Shown here piece by piece: positions 32,637 through 42,145 of a DNA stretch of 54,761 nucleotides (its first letter is position 1; each line of letters opens with the position of its first letter). The stretch is from contig JBOFTV010000057.1 in NCBI GenBank assembly GCA_051652245.1, forward strand, positions 1 through 54,761. Direction: 5' to 3'. The position numbers were made by a program, and so were the translations under genes. A model generated the notes under the pieces. It did no database searches. It was given only the letters and a program-made list of their open reading frames with translations, and was not told the origin of the DNA. Source of the DNA: BHER01 sp051652245 (GTDB taxonomy: Bacteria > Bacillota_I > Bacilli_A > Culicoidibacterales > Culicoidibacteraceae).

Positions 32637-34436
32637 ATGTGTGGAATAGTAGGAATAATTAATAATAATGGTGGTGCATTAGCACAAACCTTAGAAAGTC
32701 TAAAAAAATTGGAGTACCGCGGCTATGATTCAGCGGGGATGTATGTTGTGGCTGAAAACGAGGGCGTATTTTTCAAAGCAATCGGAAAAATTGCTCAAAT
32801 GGAGAAACTATTGCCTAATAAGCTGACATCTAAACTAGCAATAGGACATACAAGGTGGGCAACACATGGAAGAGCAACAGTTGAAAATACCCATCCCCAC
32901 CAGAGTGGAGATGGCCGCGTCATTTTAGTTCATAATGGAATAATTGAGAATCACCAGGCACTGCGTGAAAAATATTGTCAAGATATTAAGCTTGTTGGAC
33001 AAACAGACTCGGAAGTTGTGGCAAATGTCCTTGCTTATTTTTTGGAGCGGGAGCAGCTTTTTTTTCAGGAGGCTTTGCGGAAGTTACTTTTGGTTATTAA
33101 GGGGAGTTATGCGTTAGTTATTGTTGATCAGCAAAATCCGCAAAAGCTTTATTTTGCGCGCAATAAGTCACCGCTGATTATTAGTCAAATGGCTGATTTT
33201 GTGGCCGTGGCAAGTGATATCCTTGCCCTAGGAGCACAAGTTAAGTCTTATGCGGTGATTGAAAATCAGACGTTTGGTGAGATTTCATTAGCGGGTGTGG
33301 CAGTTTGGGATGCGGGTGGACAAAAGAAGCGGTTAAATTTCCATGAAAATACGCTGGGGCAGGATCAGCTCATTGACAAAGGAAAATATGAGCATTTCAT
33401 GCAAAAAGAGATGTTTGAACAACCAGAAGTCTTAAGGGATATTTTTGGTAAATATACAGTGGGAGCAGCAATGGCTTTTGATCCAAAATTGATTTCTGCT
33501 GTCAGCAATGCGCGAAAAGTTCGGATTGTTGCAGCAGGAACAAGTTTCAATAGTGGGTTGGTAGTTGCGCAATTATTTGAAAAATATACAGATATTGAAA
33601 TAGACGTGTTTGTGGCAAGCGAGTTTAGCCAAAGCGATAAAAAAATTACGAGCGATGATGTTTATTTTTTCTTTTCGCAAAGTGGTCAAACGGCGGATAG
33701 TTTGGTGGCATTGACAAAAGTGCAGGAATTTGGAGCGAAAACGGTTGCGCTAACAAATGTTGTGACCTCTTCACTTGCTCAGTTATGTGATTATTGCCTC
33801 CCAATTATGGCAGGTGTGGAAATCGCGGTGGCCTCAACAAAGGCTTATGTGGCCCAAATTACCGTAATGTCTGGACTGCTCTATCAGTATCAGAATAAAA
33901 CGGCGTTACAGTGGAAAGTGGTGATTGATCAAGGAATAGCGCAAATTTCGCAAATTTTAGCTGATGCTCCAATTTTTAACAAATATGCAAAAGAGCAACT
34001 GCTAATAACTAAAAATGCATTCTATATTGGACGACAAGTTGGCTATGCCCTGGCATTGGAAGCAGCACTGAAGTTGAAAGAGATTTCTTATATCCAGACA
34101 GAGGGCTTTGCAGCGGGGGAGTTAAAGCATGGGACAATAGCGCTAATTGAAGATAAAACACCAGTTATTGCACTGATAACGGATCAAAAATGTGCCTTGT
34201 TGATGGAGAGTAATATTGAAGAAATTCGGGCTAGAGGAGGAAATGTATTTACAATTAGCTGTAAAACTGAATCAGCGGGTTATGATGCTGATTATTCTTT
34301 ATACATCGATAATGACATTTCACTCGCTATTTCCCTAATTGTGACGACACAGCTTATTGCCTATTATGCAGCAAAAATCAGGGAGTGTGATGTCGATATG
34401 CCCCGAAATTTGGCTAAAAGCGTAACGGTGGAATAA
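32637..34436 (+). CDS. glmS: Glucosamine-6-phosphate synthase (isomerizing)
   Basis: 599 residues. Makes glucosamine-6-phosphate from fructose-6-phosphate and glutamine, the first step of amino-sugar and peptidoglycan precursor synthesis. N-terminal glutaminase with Cys2 (MCGIVGII), LEYRGYDSAG and HTRWATHG. Two SIS domains follow (GTSFNSG, SQSGQTADSL), and the family tail PRNLAKSVTVE closes the protein. Ribosome binding site GAGAAGGAG. Regulated by the upstream ribozyme and perhaps the terminator-like hairpin. Confidence 0.97.
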   Translation: MCGIVGIINNNGGALAQTLESLKKLEYRGYDSAGMYVVAENEGVFFKAIGKIAQMEKLLPNKLTSKLAIGHTRWATHGRATVENTHPHQSGDGRVILVHNGIIENHQALREKYCQDIKLVGQTDSEVVANVLAYFLEREQLFFQEALRKLLLVIKGSYALVIVDQQNPQKLYFARNKSPLIISQMADFVAVASDILALGAQVKSYAVIENQTFGEISLAGVAVWDAGGQKKRLNFHENTLGQDQLIDKGKYEHFMQKEMFEQPEVLRDIFGKYTVGAAMAFDPKLISAVSNARKVRIVAAGTSFNSGLVVAQLFEKYTDIEIDVFVASEFSQSDKKITSDDVYFFFSQSGQTADSLVALTKVQEFGAKTVALTNVVTSSLAQLCDYCLPIMAGVEIAVASTKAYVAQITVMSGLLYQYQNKTALQWKVVIDQGIAQISQILADAPIFNKYAKEQLLITKNAFYIGRQVGYALALEAALKLKEISYIQTEGFAAGELKHGTIALIEDKTPVIALITDQKCALLMESNIEEIRARGGNVFTISCKTESAGYDADYSLYIDNDISLAISLIVTTQLIAYYAAKIRECDVDMPRNLAKSVTVE

Positions 34437-34474
34437 TAAACTATAAAATATTTTTAAAATGTTCACTAATATTG

Positions 34475-34531
34475 TTGACTTGAAATCGCAGAAATGATAT
34501 TATTAACTCATACAGGGATAGGGCCTGTATG
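34475..34531 (+). promoter_or_regulatory. Promoter and inverted repeat upstream of the WxL gene
   Basis: TTGACT (34475-34480), 17-base spacer, TATTAT (34498-34503). Directly at the expected start of transcription lies a perfect inverted repeat CATACAGG (34509-34516) / CCTGTATG (34524-34531) with a 7-base loop. It may be a protein operator or a 5' hairpin on the message. Confidence 0.65.
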
Positions 34532-34561
34532 AAATTTATATTATGGAGAGGGAGAACAGGG

Positions 34562-35170
34562 ATGAAAAGATTGTTTTTCGCACTTTTTAGTGCCGTGATG
34601 TTTAGTGCATTTGTTGTAACAAATGTACAAGCAGAGGATCAGACAGGGAAAACAGGAGTTACTGTAACATTTGGACAGGGGGAATTAATTCTTAATCAAG
34701 TACCAGAAATATTTGATTTTGGAATACTTCCAATTTCAACTGCAACGGTGGTAAGATCACTACCACGAGAAGAGAAAAAGGAATACAACTTAGTCGTTAC
34801 TGATACTCGTGGGAGTGAGACTGGGTATAGTGTATCAGTAAGAACAGAGCGTTTATCAGCAAAAGAGGTTAAACTTCAGGGAAATAACATCAGTTTAATT
34901 AAACCAGAAGTTAGACAACTAACAGATAGTATTCACTCAAAAGCACCAGTAGTTAGAGATGAGTTCTTTGCCGATGCCGTTGATGGTGAAGGAAATGCTG
35001 TTCCAACTGTAATTTCAACAGCAAGAAACTTCACACCAGAAGGTTCACTTACTTGGCAAGCGGGATGGGCTGCTGATCATATAAGACTTATTGTACAACC
35101 GGGCGAAGCATCAGCATTAAGCTATTACACAACAATTGTGTGGACGTTGTCTGATGTGCCAGTGGCATAA
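34562..35170 (+). CDS. WxL-domain surface protein
   Basis: About 202 residues: signal peptide (RLFFALFSAVMFSAFVVTNVQA, about 3-24), then a WxL-type domain ending in IVWTLSDVP. WxL proteins attach non-covalently to the peptidoglycan surface of Gram-positive bacteria. LTWQAGW and the terminal WTL match the domain. The first of the two usual WxL motifs is not obvious. ATG 34562 follows GGAGAGGGAG; an upstream ATG at 34529 lies in the inverted repeat and would disturb the signal peptide. Its partner gene follows. Confidence 0.8.
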   Translation: MKRLFFALFSAVMFSAFVVTNVQAEDQTGKTGVTVTFGQGELILNQVPEIFDFGILPISTATVVRSLPREEKKEYNLVVTDTRGSETGYSVSVRTERLSAKEVKLQGNNISLIKPEVRQLTDSIHSKAPVVRDEFFADAVDGEGNAVPTVISTARNFTPEGSLTWQAGWAADHIRLIVQPGEASALSYYTTIVWTLSDVPVA

Positions 35171-35195
35171 ATAAGGTAACTGAACTAAGAATAGG

Positions 35196-35231
35196 AAGTT
35201 CTTATAACCACAGTGTTGTAAGAACTTTTTA
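35196..35231 (+). terminator. Terminator between WxL and DUF916 genes
   Basis: Stem AAGTTCTTA (35196-35204) / TAAGAACTT (35219-35227) plus a short T run. It may reduce, rather than abolish, read-through to the next gene. Confidence 0.75.
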
Positions 35232-35255
35232 CGTTGCCAAAAGGGAGGGAATACA

Positions 35256-36263
35256 TTGACATCAATAAAAAAAATGGGGAAAATATGTTTAGTACTGGCT
35301 TTTTTCATTGTTAGCTTGGGTGTAAATATGTTAGCAGTGGAAGCCCAACTTAGTGTAGAAATCATTAAGCCACCAAATCAGATAACGGGGAATACAACTT
35401 ATTTTGATTTAGCAGTTGAGCCAAACAAACAACAGGATTTAGAGCTCAATTTAGTAAATGGAAGTGATGAAACTGTCAGCTTACAGGTACAAATAACAAA
35501 TGCGTATACAACAATTAATGGGAATGTTGACTATTCACCAACAGAGGTACCTGAGTCGGAGACACTCAAGTACCCATTAAAGACGCTGCTAACGCTAGAA
35601 GATGAGCAGATTACACTAGCACCAGGGGAATCACACCGAGTCAAAATGACATTGGCCACACCAATTGATTTACCGCAGGGTGTAATTTTAGGTGGGATAC
35701 ATATTAAAAAACTAATACCTGAAAATAAAGATGGTGCAACAACAATAGATCAAGCATATGCTATTGTTAAGGGGGTTAAATTATCTTATGGAGAACTCCC
35801 ACCTTCTAATATTACTGTGGGGGATGTTACCGCTGATAAGCTTCAGCGTAAGTCAGCTGTATCCATTAAAATGTCGAATCGTGCGCCCGTAATTGAAAAG
35901 GAAGTCATCGTTACAGCAAAAATATTTAAAGGTAAAAATCTCTTCAAGGCTGATGAACAGAAAATAGTTATGGCCCCAAATTCAGATGTTAAGCTACCAA
36001 TTCGCTTAAATCAAGAAAAACTAGAACCGGGCGATTATAGTGTAGATATTGACATTAGAAATGGTGAGGATGTTTCAAATCATAAAAGAAAATTTTCGGT
36101 TACTCGCGAAGAAGCTAAAGCAGTGGAAACAGAAAAATTTTTGTTAGAAGAACAGGTGCCAATATGGATATTTTGGTTGCTAGGATTACTAGGAGTAATT
36201 ATTATCGGAATGGGAATATTCTTATTTAGGCAACGAAAACACAGAAAAGCAGATAGAGCATAA
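35256..36263 (+). CDS. DUF916/DUF3324 cell-surface protein (WxL partner)
   Basis: 335 residues. Signal peptide (ICLVLAFFIVSLGVNMLAVEA), a DUF916-type beta domain (FDLAVEPNKQQDLELNLVNGSDE, about 45-160), a DUF3324-type domain (about 170-285), and a C-terminal transmembrane helix (IFWLLGLLGVIIIGMGIFLF) with a basic tail. Such proteins bind peptidoglycan and dock WxL proteins. Starts at TTG with GGGAGGG eight bases upstream. Together with the preceding WxL gene it forms a minimal WxL locus. Confidence 0.82.
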   Translation: MTSIKKMGKICLVLAFFIVSLGVNMLAVEAQLSVEIIKPPNQITGNTTYFDLAVEPNKQQDLELNLVNGSDETVSLQVQITNAYTTINGNVDYSPTEVPESETLKYPLKTLLTLEDEQITLAPGESHRVKMTLATPIDLPQGVILGGIHIKKLIPENKDGATTIDQAYAIVKGVKLSYGELPPSNITVGDVTADKLQRKSAVSIKMSNRAPVIEKEVIVTAKIFKGKNLFKADEQKIVMAPNSDVKLPIRLNQEKLEPGDYSVDIDIRNGEDVSNHKRKFSVTREEAKAVETEKFLLEEQVPIWIFWLLGLLGVIIIGMGIFLFRQRKHRKADRA

Positions 36264-36267
36264 TAAA

Positions 36268-36312
36268 AAAAGCAAGTCAACACGCTGATTAATACGTGAG
36301 GACTTGCTTTTC
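36268..36312. terminator. Bidirectional terminator
   Basis: Stem AAAAGCAAGTC (36268-36278) / GACTTGCTTTT (36301-36311), serving the WxL partner gene and the convergent OppA-like gene. Confidence 0.85.
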
Positions 36313-36322
36313 CTTATTCATG

Positions 36323-37945
36323 TTATGACTTGTGAATAAATTTATAAGCAATATGTGGTAAAGCGGGTGAAACGCTATACCCTGAGATTGTATCCTTCAT
36401 TAAATAGGTAACGCCACTTTGATAAACAGGAATAATTGTATAATCATCAGTGAGTACCTTTTCAGCTTTAACATATAAATTGAAGCGCTCACTGCGATTA
36501 CTAGCAAGAGCTGCTGATTCTGCTTGGTTATAAAGCATGTCAAATGCTGAACTATTCCAGCGCGAGAAGTTTTGATTGGAAGTACTAACAAATAATCTAA
36601 AGAAACTTTCAACATCAATAAAATCAGGCTCCCATTGACTTGCAGCAGCGGGTGTTCCATGTTGATATAGTTTTTGGAAATAGGTTTGTGTGGGGTTGGC
36701 AATTAAGTTAACTTTTACTTCGGGTAAATTTTGTTCAATTTGAGCTTTGATATTTTCATATATTTTTGGCGTAATACCTAAATCATAATTTTCTAAATCA
36801 AACTCAAAATTAGTTTGCCCCATTTCGCTTTTGGCAAGGGCTAAAAAGTCCTTAGCCTTAGCAACATTAAATAGTGGTGTTTTAAAGTTAGGGCTCAAAT
36901 CGCGAAAGTCCTGACCCTCATTAAAAATTGTGTTTTGGGCAACAAAGTAATCAGCGGGAACAGAACCATCTTTTAAAACGGAGCTAGTAATCACCTGCTT
37001 ATCAATACTATGGGCAATGGCTGCCCGAAAATTCTTATTTCCGAGTAGTGGATTAGGCGTTTTTGTTGTATTGGAAAGATAAAAATAATTCATCTTCGGA
37101 TTAAGTGTTGTATATAAGTTTTTGCTATCCTTATAGCCATCGATTTGATCGGCTGTTAAATCAACAATATCTAACTCTCCGTTTTTCCACATTATTTCAC
37201 GGGTTGATGCTTCTTTAACAACTTTAACATCAATTGTATTAATTGCAACCTTAGCTGCATCCCAATAATTATCATTTTTAGCTAAAGTCCAGCCAGATGC
37301 TCCATTAAATGCACTTAACTTGTAAGCCCCATTAGCAATAATTGTTGCATCACTAGTACCATAATTTTTAGGACCAGTAGCTTCATAGAACTGCTTATTT
37401 AATGGTAAAAATATCTCGAAAGTTAATAAATCAAGAAAAAAGGCCTTAGGCTCAGCTAACGTAAATTGCACTGTAGTATCATCAATCGCCTTTACACCCA
37501 ATTCAGCAAAGTTTTTAGTTTTGGCAATAACTGCTTCCCCATTTAAAAGATGGCGATAATGGTGTGCATAAACAGCTTCTTTGTCATTAATTCTTGTTTC
37601 AATCGCATAGACAAAGTCGTTAGCTGTTAGTTTAGTCCCATTACTCCATGTAAGATTGTCACGTAAATGAAAAGTATATGTTAAATTATCAGCTGAAATA
37701 TCCCAACTTTTAGCAGTTGCAGGAATAATTTTCGTCTGGCTATCATATTGGACAAGTCCTTCTTGTAAATTGGTGATGATATTAATGTTAGGTTCGAGAA
37801 TAGTATACAAGAAATTCATCGTCGTTGCCGCATCATTAACAGCAAGTTTTAAGGTGCTTTTATCATCTTTTGCACCACTACTCCCACATGAAATTAAGAT
37901 AAGTGAGAGGAGGAGTACACTAGTTATTTTAAAGATTTTCTTCAT
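36323..37945 (-). CDS. OppA-like peptide-binding lipoprotein
   Basis: 540 residues, signal peptide with lipobox LILISCGS and the SBP_bac_5 segment HLRDNLTWSNGTKLTANDFVYAIETR. Ends like other OppA proteins (TDDYTIIPVYQSGVTYLMKD). Clearly related to the 27400-29016 protein in order of motifs and length, so probably a paralogue. No permease or ATPase genes nearby. Promoter on the minus strand: TTGCAT (38005-38010), 17-base gap, TACAAT (37982-37987). Confidence 0.9.
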   Translation of the reverse strand: MKKIFKITSVLLLSLILISCGSSGAKDDKSTLKLAVNDAATTMNFLYTILEPNINIITNLQEGLVQYDSQTKIIPATAKSWDISADNLTYTFHLRDNLTWSNGTKLTANDFVYAIETRINDKEAVYAHHYRHLLNGEAVIAKTKNFAELGVKAIDDTTVQFTLAEPKAFFLDLLTFEIFLPLNKQFYEATGPKNYGTSDATIIANGAYKLSAFNGASGWTLAKNDNYWDAAKVAINTIDVKVVKEASTREIMWKNGELDIVDLTADQIDGYKDSKNLYTTLNPKMNYFYLSNTTKTPNPLLGNKNFRAAIAHSIDKQVITSSVLKDGSVPADYFVAQNTIFNEGQDFRDLSPNFKTPLFNVAKAKDFLALAKSEMGQTNFEFDLENYDLGITPKIYENIKAQIEQNLPEVKVNLIANPTQTYFQKLYQHGTPAAASQWEPDFIDVESFFRLFVSTSNQNFSRWNSSAFDMLYNQAESAALASNRSERFNLYVKAEKVLTDDYTIIPVYQSGVTYLMKDTISGYSVSPALPHIAYKFIHKS

Positions 37946-37981
37946 AAATTTTTGTCCTTCTTTCGTTTTATATTGTGTAGC

Positions 37982-38010
37982 ATTGTATCATGAATTTTGC
38001 GAACATGCAA
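37982..38010 (-). promoter_or_regulatory. Promoter of the minus-strand OppA-like gene
   Basis: Reverse strand TTGCAT at 38005-38010, 17-base spacer, TACAAT at 37982-37987 with TG upstream (extended -10). Confidence 0.7.
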
Positions 38011-38098
38011 TAGTGAGCATATGTAAATTAGGCAAAAGATGCTTTAATCAAGGTCATATTTATGCTAAAATGAGGATGTAGGGAGTGAACAAAAAGCA

Positions 38099-38413
38099 AT
38101 GGAAATTATTATCAAATCAGAAGAACGTAAAACAGTCCAAACCTTATTTGATTTAACAACACTAAACCCCGCCAATGTAACAATTGGCCTAGCAACGGTA
38201 ATGCCCGGTCAACGATTACCAGAAAAGGGAACGACATTCCATCAAGAGGATGAGTACAGTTATATTATCAAAGGTGATATTTTCACCTGCAGCGATGATA
38301 AAAGCTGTATTGTTAAACAAGGGAGTGCAACCTTTATTCCCAAAGGTGAAAAACATTGGTGTCGGAATGATGGCAAAACACCTGTTGAAATCATTTGGGT
38401 CTTTGTGAAATAG
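38099..38413 (+). CDS. Small cupin-domain protein
   Basis: 104 residues forming a single cupin beta-barrel. Metal ligands are expected in EKGTTFHQEDEYSYIIKGD and the second motif FIPKGEKHWCRN. Cupins of this size bind metal or sugars, or act as small enzymes or sensors; the substrate is not evident. Stands alone on the plus strand and precedes the T-box promoter. Confidence 0.75.
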   Translation: MEIIIKSEERKTVQTLFDLTTLNPANVTIGLATVMPGQRLPEKGTTFHQEDEYSYIIKGDIFTCSDDKSCIVKQGSATFIPKGEKHWCRNDGKTPVEIIWVFVK

Positions 38414-38424
38414 CATTTTCCCCT

Positions 38425-38710
38425 TTGCAAATTAGGGTGAATTAGGCTATAATATAAATATAGTTAGTAGGACAAAGAAAAGAAGCAGTAATAGTTATAT
38501 AATTATAAACAGAGACCTATTATTTTGGTGAGAAATAGGATAATTGAGACTATGAACTTGTCTTGGAGTCTGCCAAGTTAATTGGCCGGGGGCACTCGTT
38601 AACGTGTAATTGAGGTATTACTTATGTAATACGAAAAAGGATGGTACCGCGCTAATATGCGCTCCTTTTAAAGCAGCTTTTTAGCATTGCTTTAAAAGGA
38701 CTTTTTTTTA
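38425..38710 (+). promoter_or_regulatory. T-box leader upstream of leuS
   Basis: Promoter TTGCAA (38425-38430) and TATAAT (38448-38453) with 17-base spacing. The T-box sequence AGGATGGTACCGCG lies at 38638-38651, where the tRNA acceptor end pairs. The terminator is TCCTTTTAAAGCA (38663-38675) / TGCTTTAAAAGGA (38688-38700) followed by T residues, and the antiterminator would pair the T-box bulge region. A stem I with GAACTTG at 38554-38560 puts a CTT leucine codon (38557-38559) in the likely specifier position. Uncharged tRNA-Leu would allow leuS transcription. Confidence 0.92.
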
Positions 38711-38736
38711 TTAAAAAATTTGAGGAGTGAACATTT

Positions 38737-41139
38737 ATGCATTATAAGCACAAGGAAATAGAAAAGAAATGGCAGAAATATTGGGAGGATAATAAGACGT
38801 TTAAAACCTTAGACGATGAGTCTAAACAGAAGTATTATGTCCTTGATATGTTTCCCTATCCATCAGGAGCAGGGCTGCATGTTGGGCATCCAGAAGGGTA
38901 TACAGCAACTGATATTATGGCACGTTTTAAGCGGATGCAGGGACTTAATGTTTTACATCCAATGGGGTTTGATGCCTTTGGATTACCAGCTGAGCAGTAT
39001 GCATTAGAAACGGGGAATGATCCGGAGACGTTTACAAAATTAAATATTGCAACATTTGAACGGCAGATTAAAGATCTTGGTTTTTCTTATGATTGGGATC
39101 GGAAAATTAGTACAACGGATGCCAATTACTATAAGTGGACGCAGTGGATTTTTATGCAGTTGTATAATAAAGGCTTAGCAGAAGTCAAAGAAGTAGCAGT
39201 CAATTGGTGTGAAACCCTAGGCACGGTGTTGGCTAACGAAGAGATAATTGAGGGGAAATCAGAGCGAGGTGGGCATCCGGTTACAAGAATTCCAATGAAG
39301 CAATGGGTCTTAAAAATCACACATTATGCTGATCGATTGCTAGAAGATTTAGAAGATTTAGACTGGTCAGAACCGATTAAACAGATGCAGCGAAATTGGA
39401 TTGGCCGTTCAAACGGAGCAGCAGTCTACTTTAATATGGAGCAATATCAGCTAGCGGCAATTGAAGTTTATACAACAAGACCAGATACATTATTTGGTGT
39501 CAATGCCATTATTCTAGCACCAGAGCATGCTTACGTTGAGCAAATTACAACAGCTGAGCAGAAAGTGGCCGTTGCTAATTATATTGAGCAAGCGGGGAAG
39601 AAGTCTGATTTTGATCGAACAGAACTAGCAACAGCAAAAACGGGTGTATTTACAGGAGCGCATGCCAAACATCCATTAACGGGGCAGCAACTGCCAATTT
39701 GGATTGCTGACTATGTCCTGGCATCGTATGGAACGGGAGCAGTTATGTCAGTTCCGGCCCATGATCAACGAGATTATGAATTTGCCAAGCAATTTGACCT
39801 GCCAATTGTTCAAGTAATAGCAGGGGATATTAGCGCGACTGCTTTTAGTAGAGAGGGACTGTTAATTAACTCCGATTTCCTAAATGGACTTCAAAAAGCA
39901 GAAGCCATTCCTAAAATAATTGAATACTTGACAATAAATGAATTGGGGAAAGCAGCAGTTAATTATAAGTTGCGGGACTGGTTGTTTAGTCGTCAAAGAT
40001 ATTGGGGGGAGCCATTCCCCGTAATTTTCTTTGAAGATGGGACAGTTATGCTGGAAAAAGAAGAGAATTTGCCAGTCGAATTACCAAAAATGGATAATAT
40101 TAAACCTTCAGGTACGATGGATTCACCCCTTGCTAATGCTACAAAATGGTTAGAAGTTGATGGAGCAGATTATGGTAAACCGGGCGTTAAAGGTCGCCGC
40201 GAAACAAATACAATGCCCCAGTGGGCGGGGAGTTGCTGGTACTACTTGCGCTATATTGACCCAACTAATGATGAGGCACTAGCAGATCCATCAAAATTAA
40301 AATATTGGTTACCAGTTGATTTGTATGTTGGTGGAGCAGAACATGCTGTTTTACATTTACTTTATGCAAGATTTTGGCATAAAGTACTCTATGATCTAGG
40401 TATCGTTCCCACAAAGGAGCCCTTTCAAAAATTGGTTAATCAAGGGATGATTCTAGGTGATGATCATGCTAAAATGTCAAAATCAAAGGGTAATGTTATT
40501 AATCCAGATGAAATTGTATCACGACATGGTGCGGATACATTAAGATTATACGAAATGTTTATGGGTCCATTAGAAGCTGAAAAACCGTGGAGTGAAGATG
40601 GTGTGGAAGGTGCAAGACGCTTTCTAGATCGTGTTTATCGCTTATTTGTTGGTGGCATCGAAATAACAGACCAACCAACACCAGAACTAGAACAAAGCTA
40701 TCACCAGACAGTTAAAAAAGTAACATTAGATTATGAAGCAATGGCATTTAATACTGCTATTTCGCAAATGATGATTTTTGTCAATGATTGCTACAAGCAA
40801 GCCAAAATATCCCAAGAATATGCCAACGGATTTACGCAACTGCTTCAGCCAATTGCACCACATTTAATGTCAGAAATCTGGACATTATTGGGAAATAAGA
40901 CTGATATAACATACAGCCAATGGCCTAAGTACATATTAGCGAAAACAGTTGCAAATACAATTGAGGGTGTTGTTCAAATCAATGGTAAAGTTCGGGCAAA
41001 GTTCCCGATAGCAATTACAATTGATGCTGCAGAATTAGAGCAAAAAGCGTTAGCAGCAGTAGCTGACCAATTAGTTGATAAAACAGTGGTGAAAGTAATT
41101 GTCATTAAAAACAAACTTGTTAATATTGTTGTAAAATAG
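38737..41139 (+). CDS. leuS: Leucyl-tRNA synthetase
   Basis: 800 residues, class I synthetase. HIGH region FPYPSGAGLHVGHPEGYTATDI, editing domain (CP1) between about 220 and 400 including TRPDTLFGVNA, KMSKS motif AKMSKSKGNVINPDEIV, and a C-terminal anticodon domain. Length is typical of bacterial LeuRS. Expression controlled by the upstream T-box. A ROK kinase gene follows 23 bases later, probably as read-through. Confidence 0.97.
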   Translation: MHYKHKEIEKKWQKYWEDNKTFKTLDDESKQKYYVLDMFPYPSGAGLHVGHPEGYTATDIMARFKRMQGLNVLHPMGFDAFGLPAEQYALETGNDPETFTKLNIATFERQIKDLGFSYDWDRKISTTDANYYKWTQWIFMQLYNKGLAEVKEVAVNWCETLGTVLANEEIIEGKSERGGHPVTRIPMKQWVLKITHYADRLLEDLEDLDWSEPIKQMQRNWIGRSNGAAVYFNMEQYQLAAIEVYTTRPDTLFGVNAIILAPEHAYVEQITTAEQKVAVANYIEQAGKKSDFDRTELATAKTGVFTGAHAKHPLTGQQLPIWIADYVLASYGTGAVMSVPAHDQRDYEFAKQFDLPIVQVIAGDISATAFSREGLLINSDFLNGLQKAEAIPKIIEYLTINELGKAAVNYKLRDWLFSRQRYWGEPFPVIFFEDGTVMLEKEENLPVELPKMDNIKPSGTMDSPLANATKWLEVDGADYGKPGVKGRRETNTMPQWAGSCWYYLRYIDPTNDEALADPSKLKYWLPVDLYVGGAEHAVLHLLYARFWHKVLYDLGIVPTKEPFQKLVNQGMILGDDHAKMSKSKGNVINPDEIVSRHGADTLRLYEMFMGPLEAEKPWSEDGVEGARRFLDRVYRLFVGGIEITDQPTPELEQSYHQTVKKVTLDYEAMAFNTAISQMMIFVNDCYKQAKISQEYANGFTQLLQPIAPHLMSEIWTLLGNKTDITYSQWPKYILAKTVANTIEGVVQINGKVRAKFPIAITIDAAELEQKALAAVADQLVDKTVVKVIVIKNKLVNIVVK

Positions 41140-41162
41140 TTAATTGAAGGAGTGTATTTAAG

Positions 41163-42032
41163 ATGTTATATGGAATAATTGAAGCGGGTGGCACAAAGTT
41201 TATTTGTGCAGTAGCTAATGATCACAAGGTAGTTGAGCGGGTGGTCATTAAAACAACTATACCGAGTGAAACGATGCCATTAGTCATTGATTTTTTTGCC
41301 AAGTTTGAGATTTCATCTTTGGCGATTGGCTGTTTTGGACCAATTGATATTCGTAAAAAGTCGCCCACATATGGCTATATTTTACAGACACCAAAAGTTG
41401 CGTGGCAAAATTATAATTTCTTAGGTGTACTCAAGCAAGCATTTGAGATTCCGATGTTTTGGGAAACCGATGTAAATGTTGCAGCTTATGGTGAGTATAT
41501 CAGTGGAGCAGCAAAAGCTAATGATAGTTGCCTGTACTTGACAATTGGTACGGGCGTTGGTGGTGGATATTGTGCGAATGGAGCATTTTTAACAACTCTT
41601 TTACATCCGGAAATGGGACATATGCATCTTAAGCGCCTCCCGGGAGATGACTTTATTGGTGTCTGTCCTTTTCATCAAGACTGTGTGGAAGGACTTGTTT
41701 CGGGTCCAGCAATTGAGGCTAGAATGGGCAAAAGAGCAGATTTGATTGCAGCAGACGATCCGGTATGGGATGTGGTTGCGTCTTATATTGCCCAGGCTTT
41801 AGTCACATATACGATGGTTGTTTCACCGGAGAAAATTATTTTAGGTGGTGGCGTGATGAAACAAAAACAATTATTTCCACTTATTCGGCAACACTTTTTA
41901 ACATACATCAATGGCTATATTAATTTTACATCACTAGGTGTGACGATGGAACAATACATTGTTCCCCCAGCGCTGCCCGATTATTCAGCAACTGTTGGCT
42001 GCATTGAATATGCTAAAAGCCTGGTTAAATAG
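41163..42032 (+). CDS. ROK-family sugar kinase (fructokinase-like)
   Basis: 289 residues. N-terminal phosphate-binding GIIEAGGTKFICAV, GPIDI, TIGTGVGGGY, and the ROK zinc/catalytic region HMHLKRLPGDDF with CPFHQDCVEG. Similar to YdhR/GmuE fructokinases that phosphorylate fructose or mannose, but the substrate is not proved. Follows leuS closely, with AAGGAG upstream. Confidence 0.85.
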   Translation: MLYGIIEAGGTKFICAVANDHKVVERVVIKTTIPSETMPLVIDFFAKFEISSLAIGCFGPIDIRKKSPTYGYILQTPKVAWQNYNFLGVLKQAFEIPMFWETDVNVAAYGEYISGAAKANDSCLYLTIGTGVGGGYCANGAFLTTLLHPEMGHMHLKRLPGDDFIGVCPFHQDCVEGLVSGPAIEARMGKRADLIAADDPVWDVVASYIAQALVTYTMVVSPEKIILGGGVMKQKQLFPLIRQHFLTYINGYINFTSLGVTMEQYIVPPALPDYSATVGCIEYAKSLVK

Positions 42033-42078
42033 AAAAATAATCGACGGTATAGCTGAAATTATTTATTTAAGTTGCGTC

Positions 42079-42107
42079 TTGTCATTTAGCAAAACTTATG
42101 CTATTAT
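42079..42107 (+). promoter_or_regulatory. Promoter of the ACT/PFL gene pair
   Basis: TTGTCA (42079-42084), 17-base spacer, TATTAT (42102-42107), about 38 bases before the ACT gene. Confidence 0.65.
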
Positions 42108-42145
42108 ATTCTATAAATAAAAAAAAGGAAAGAAGGAATCACAAT

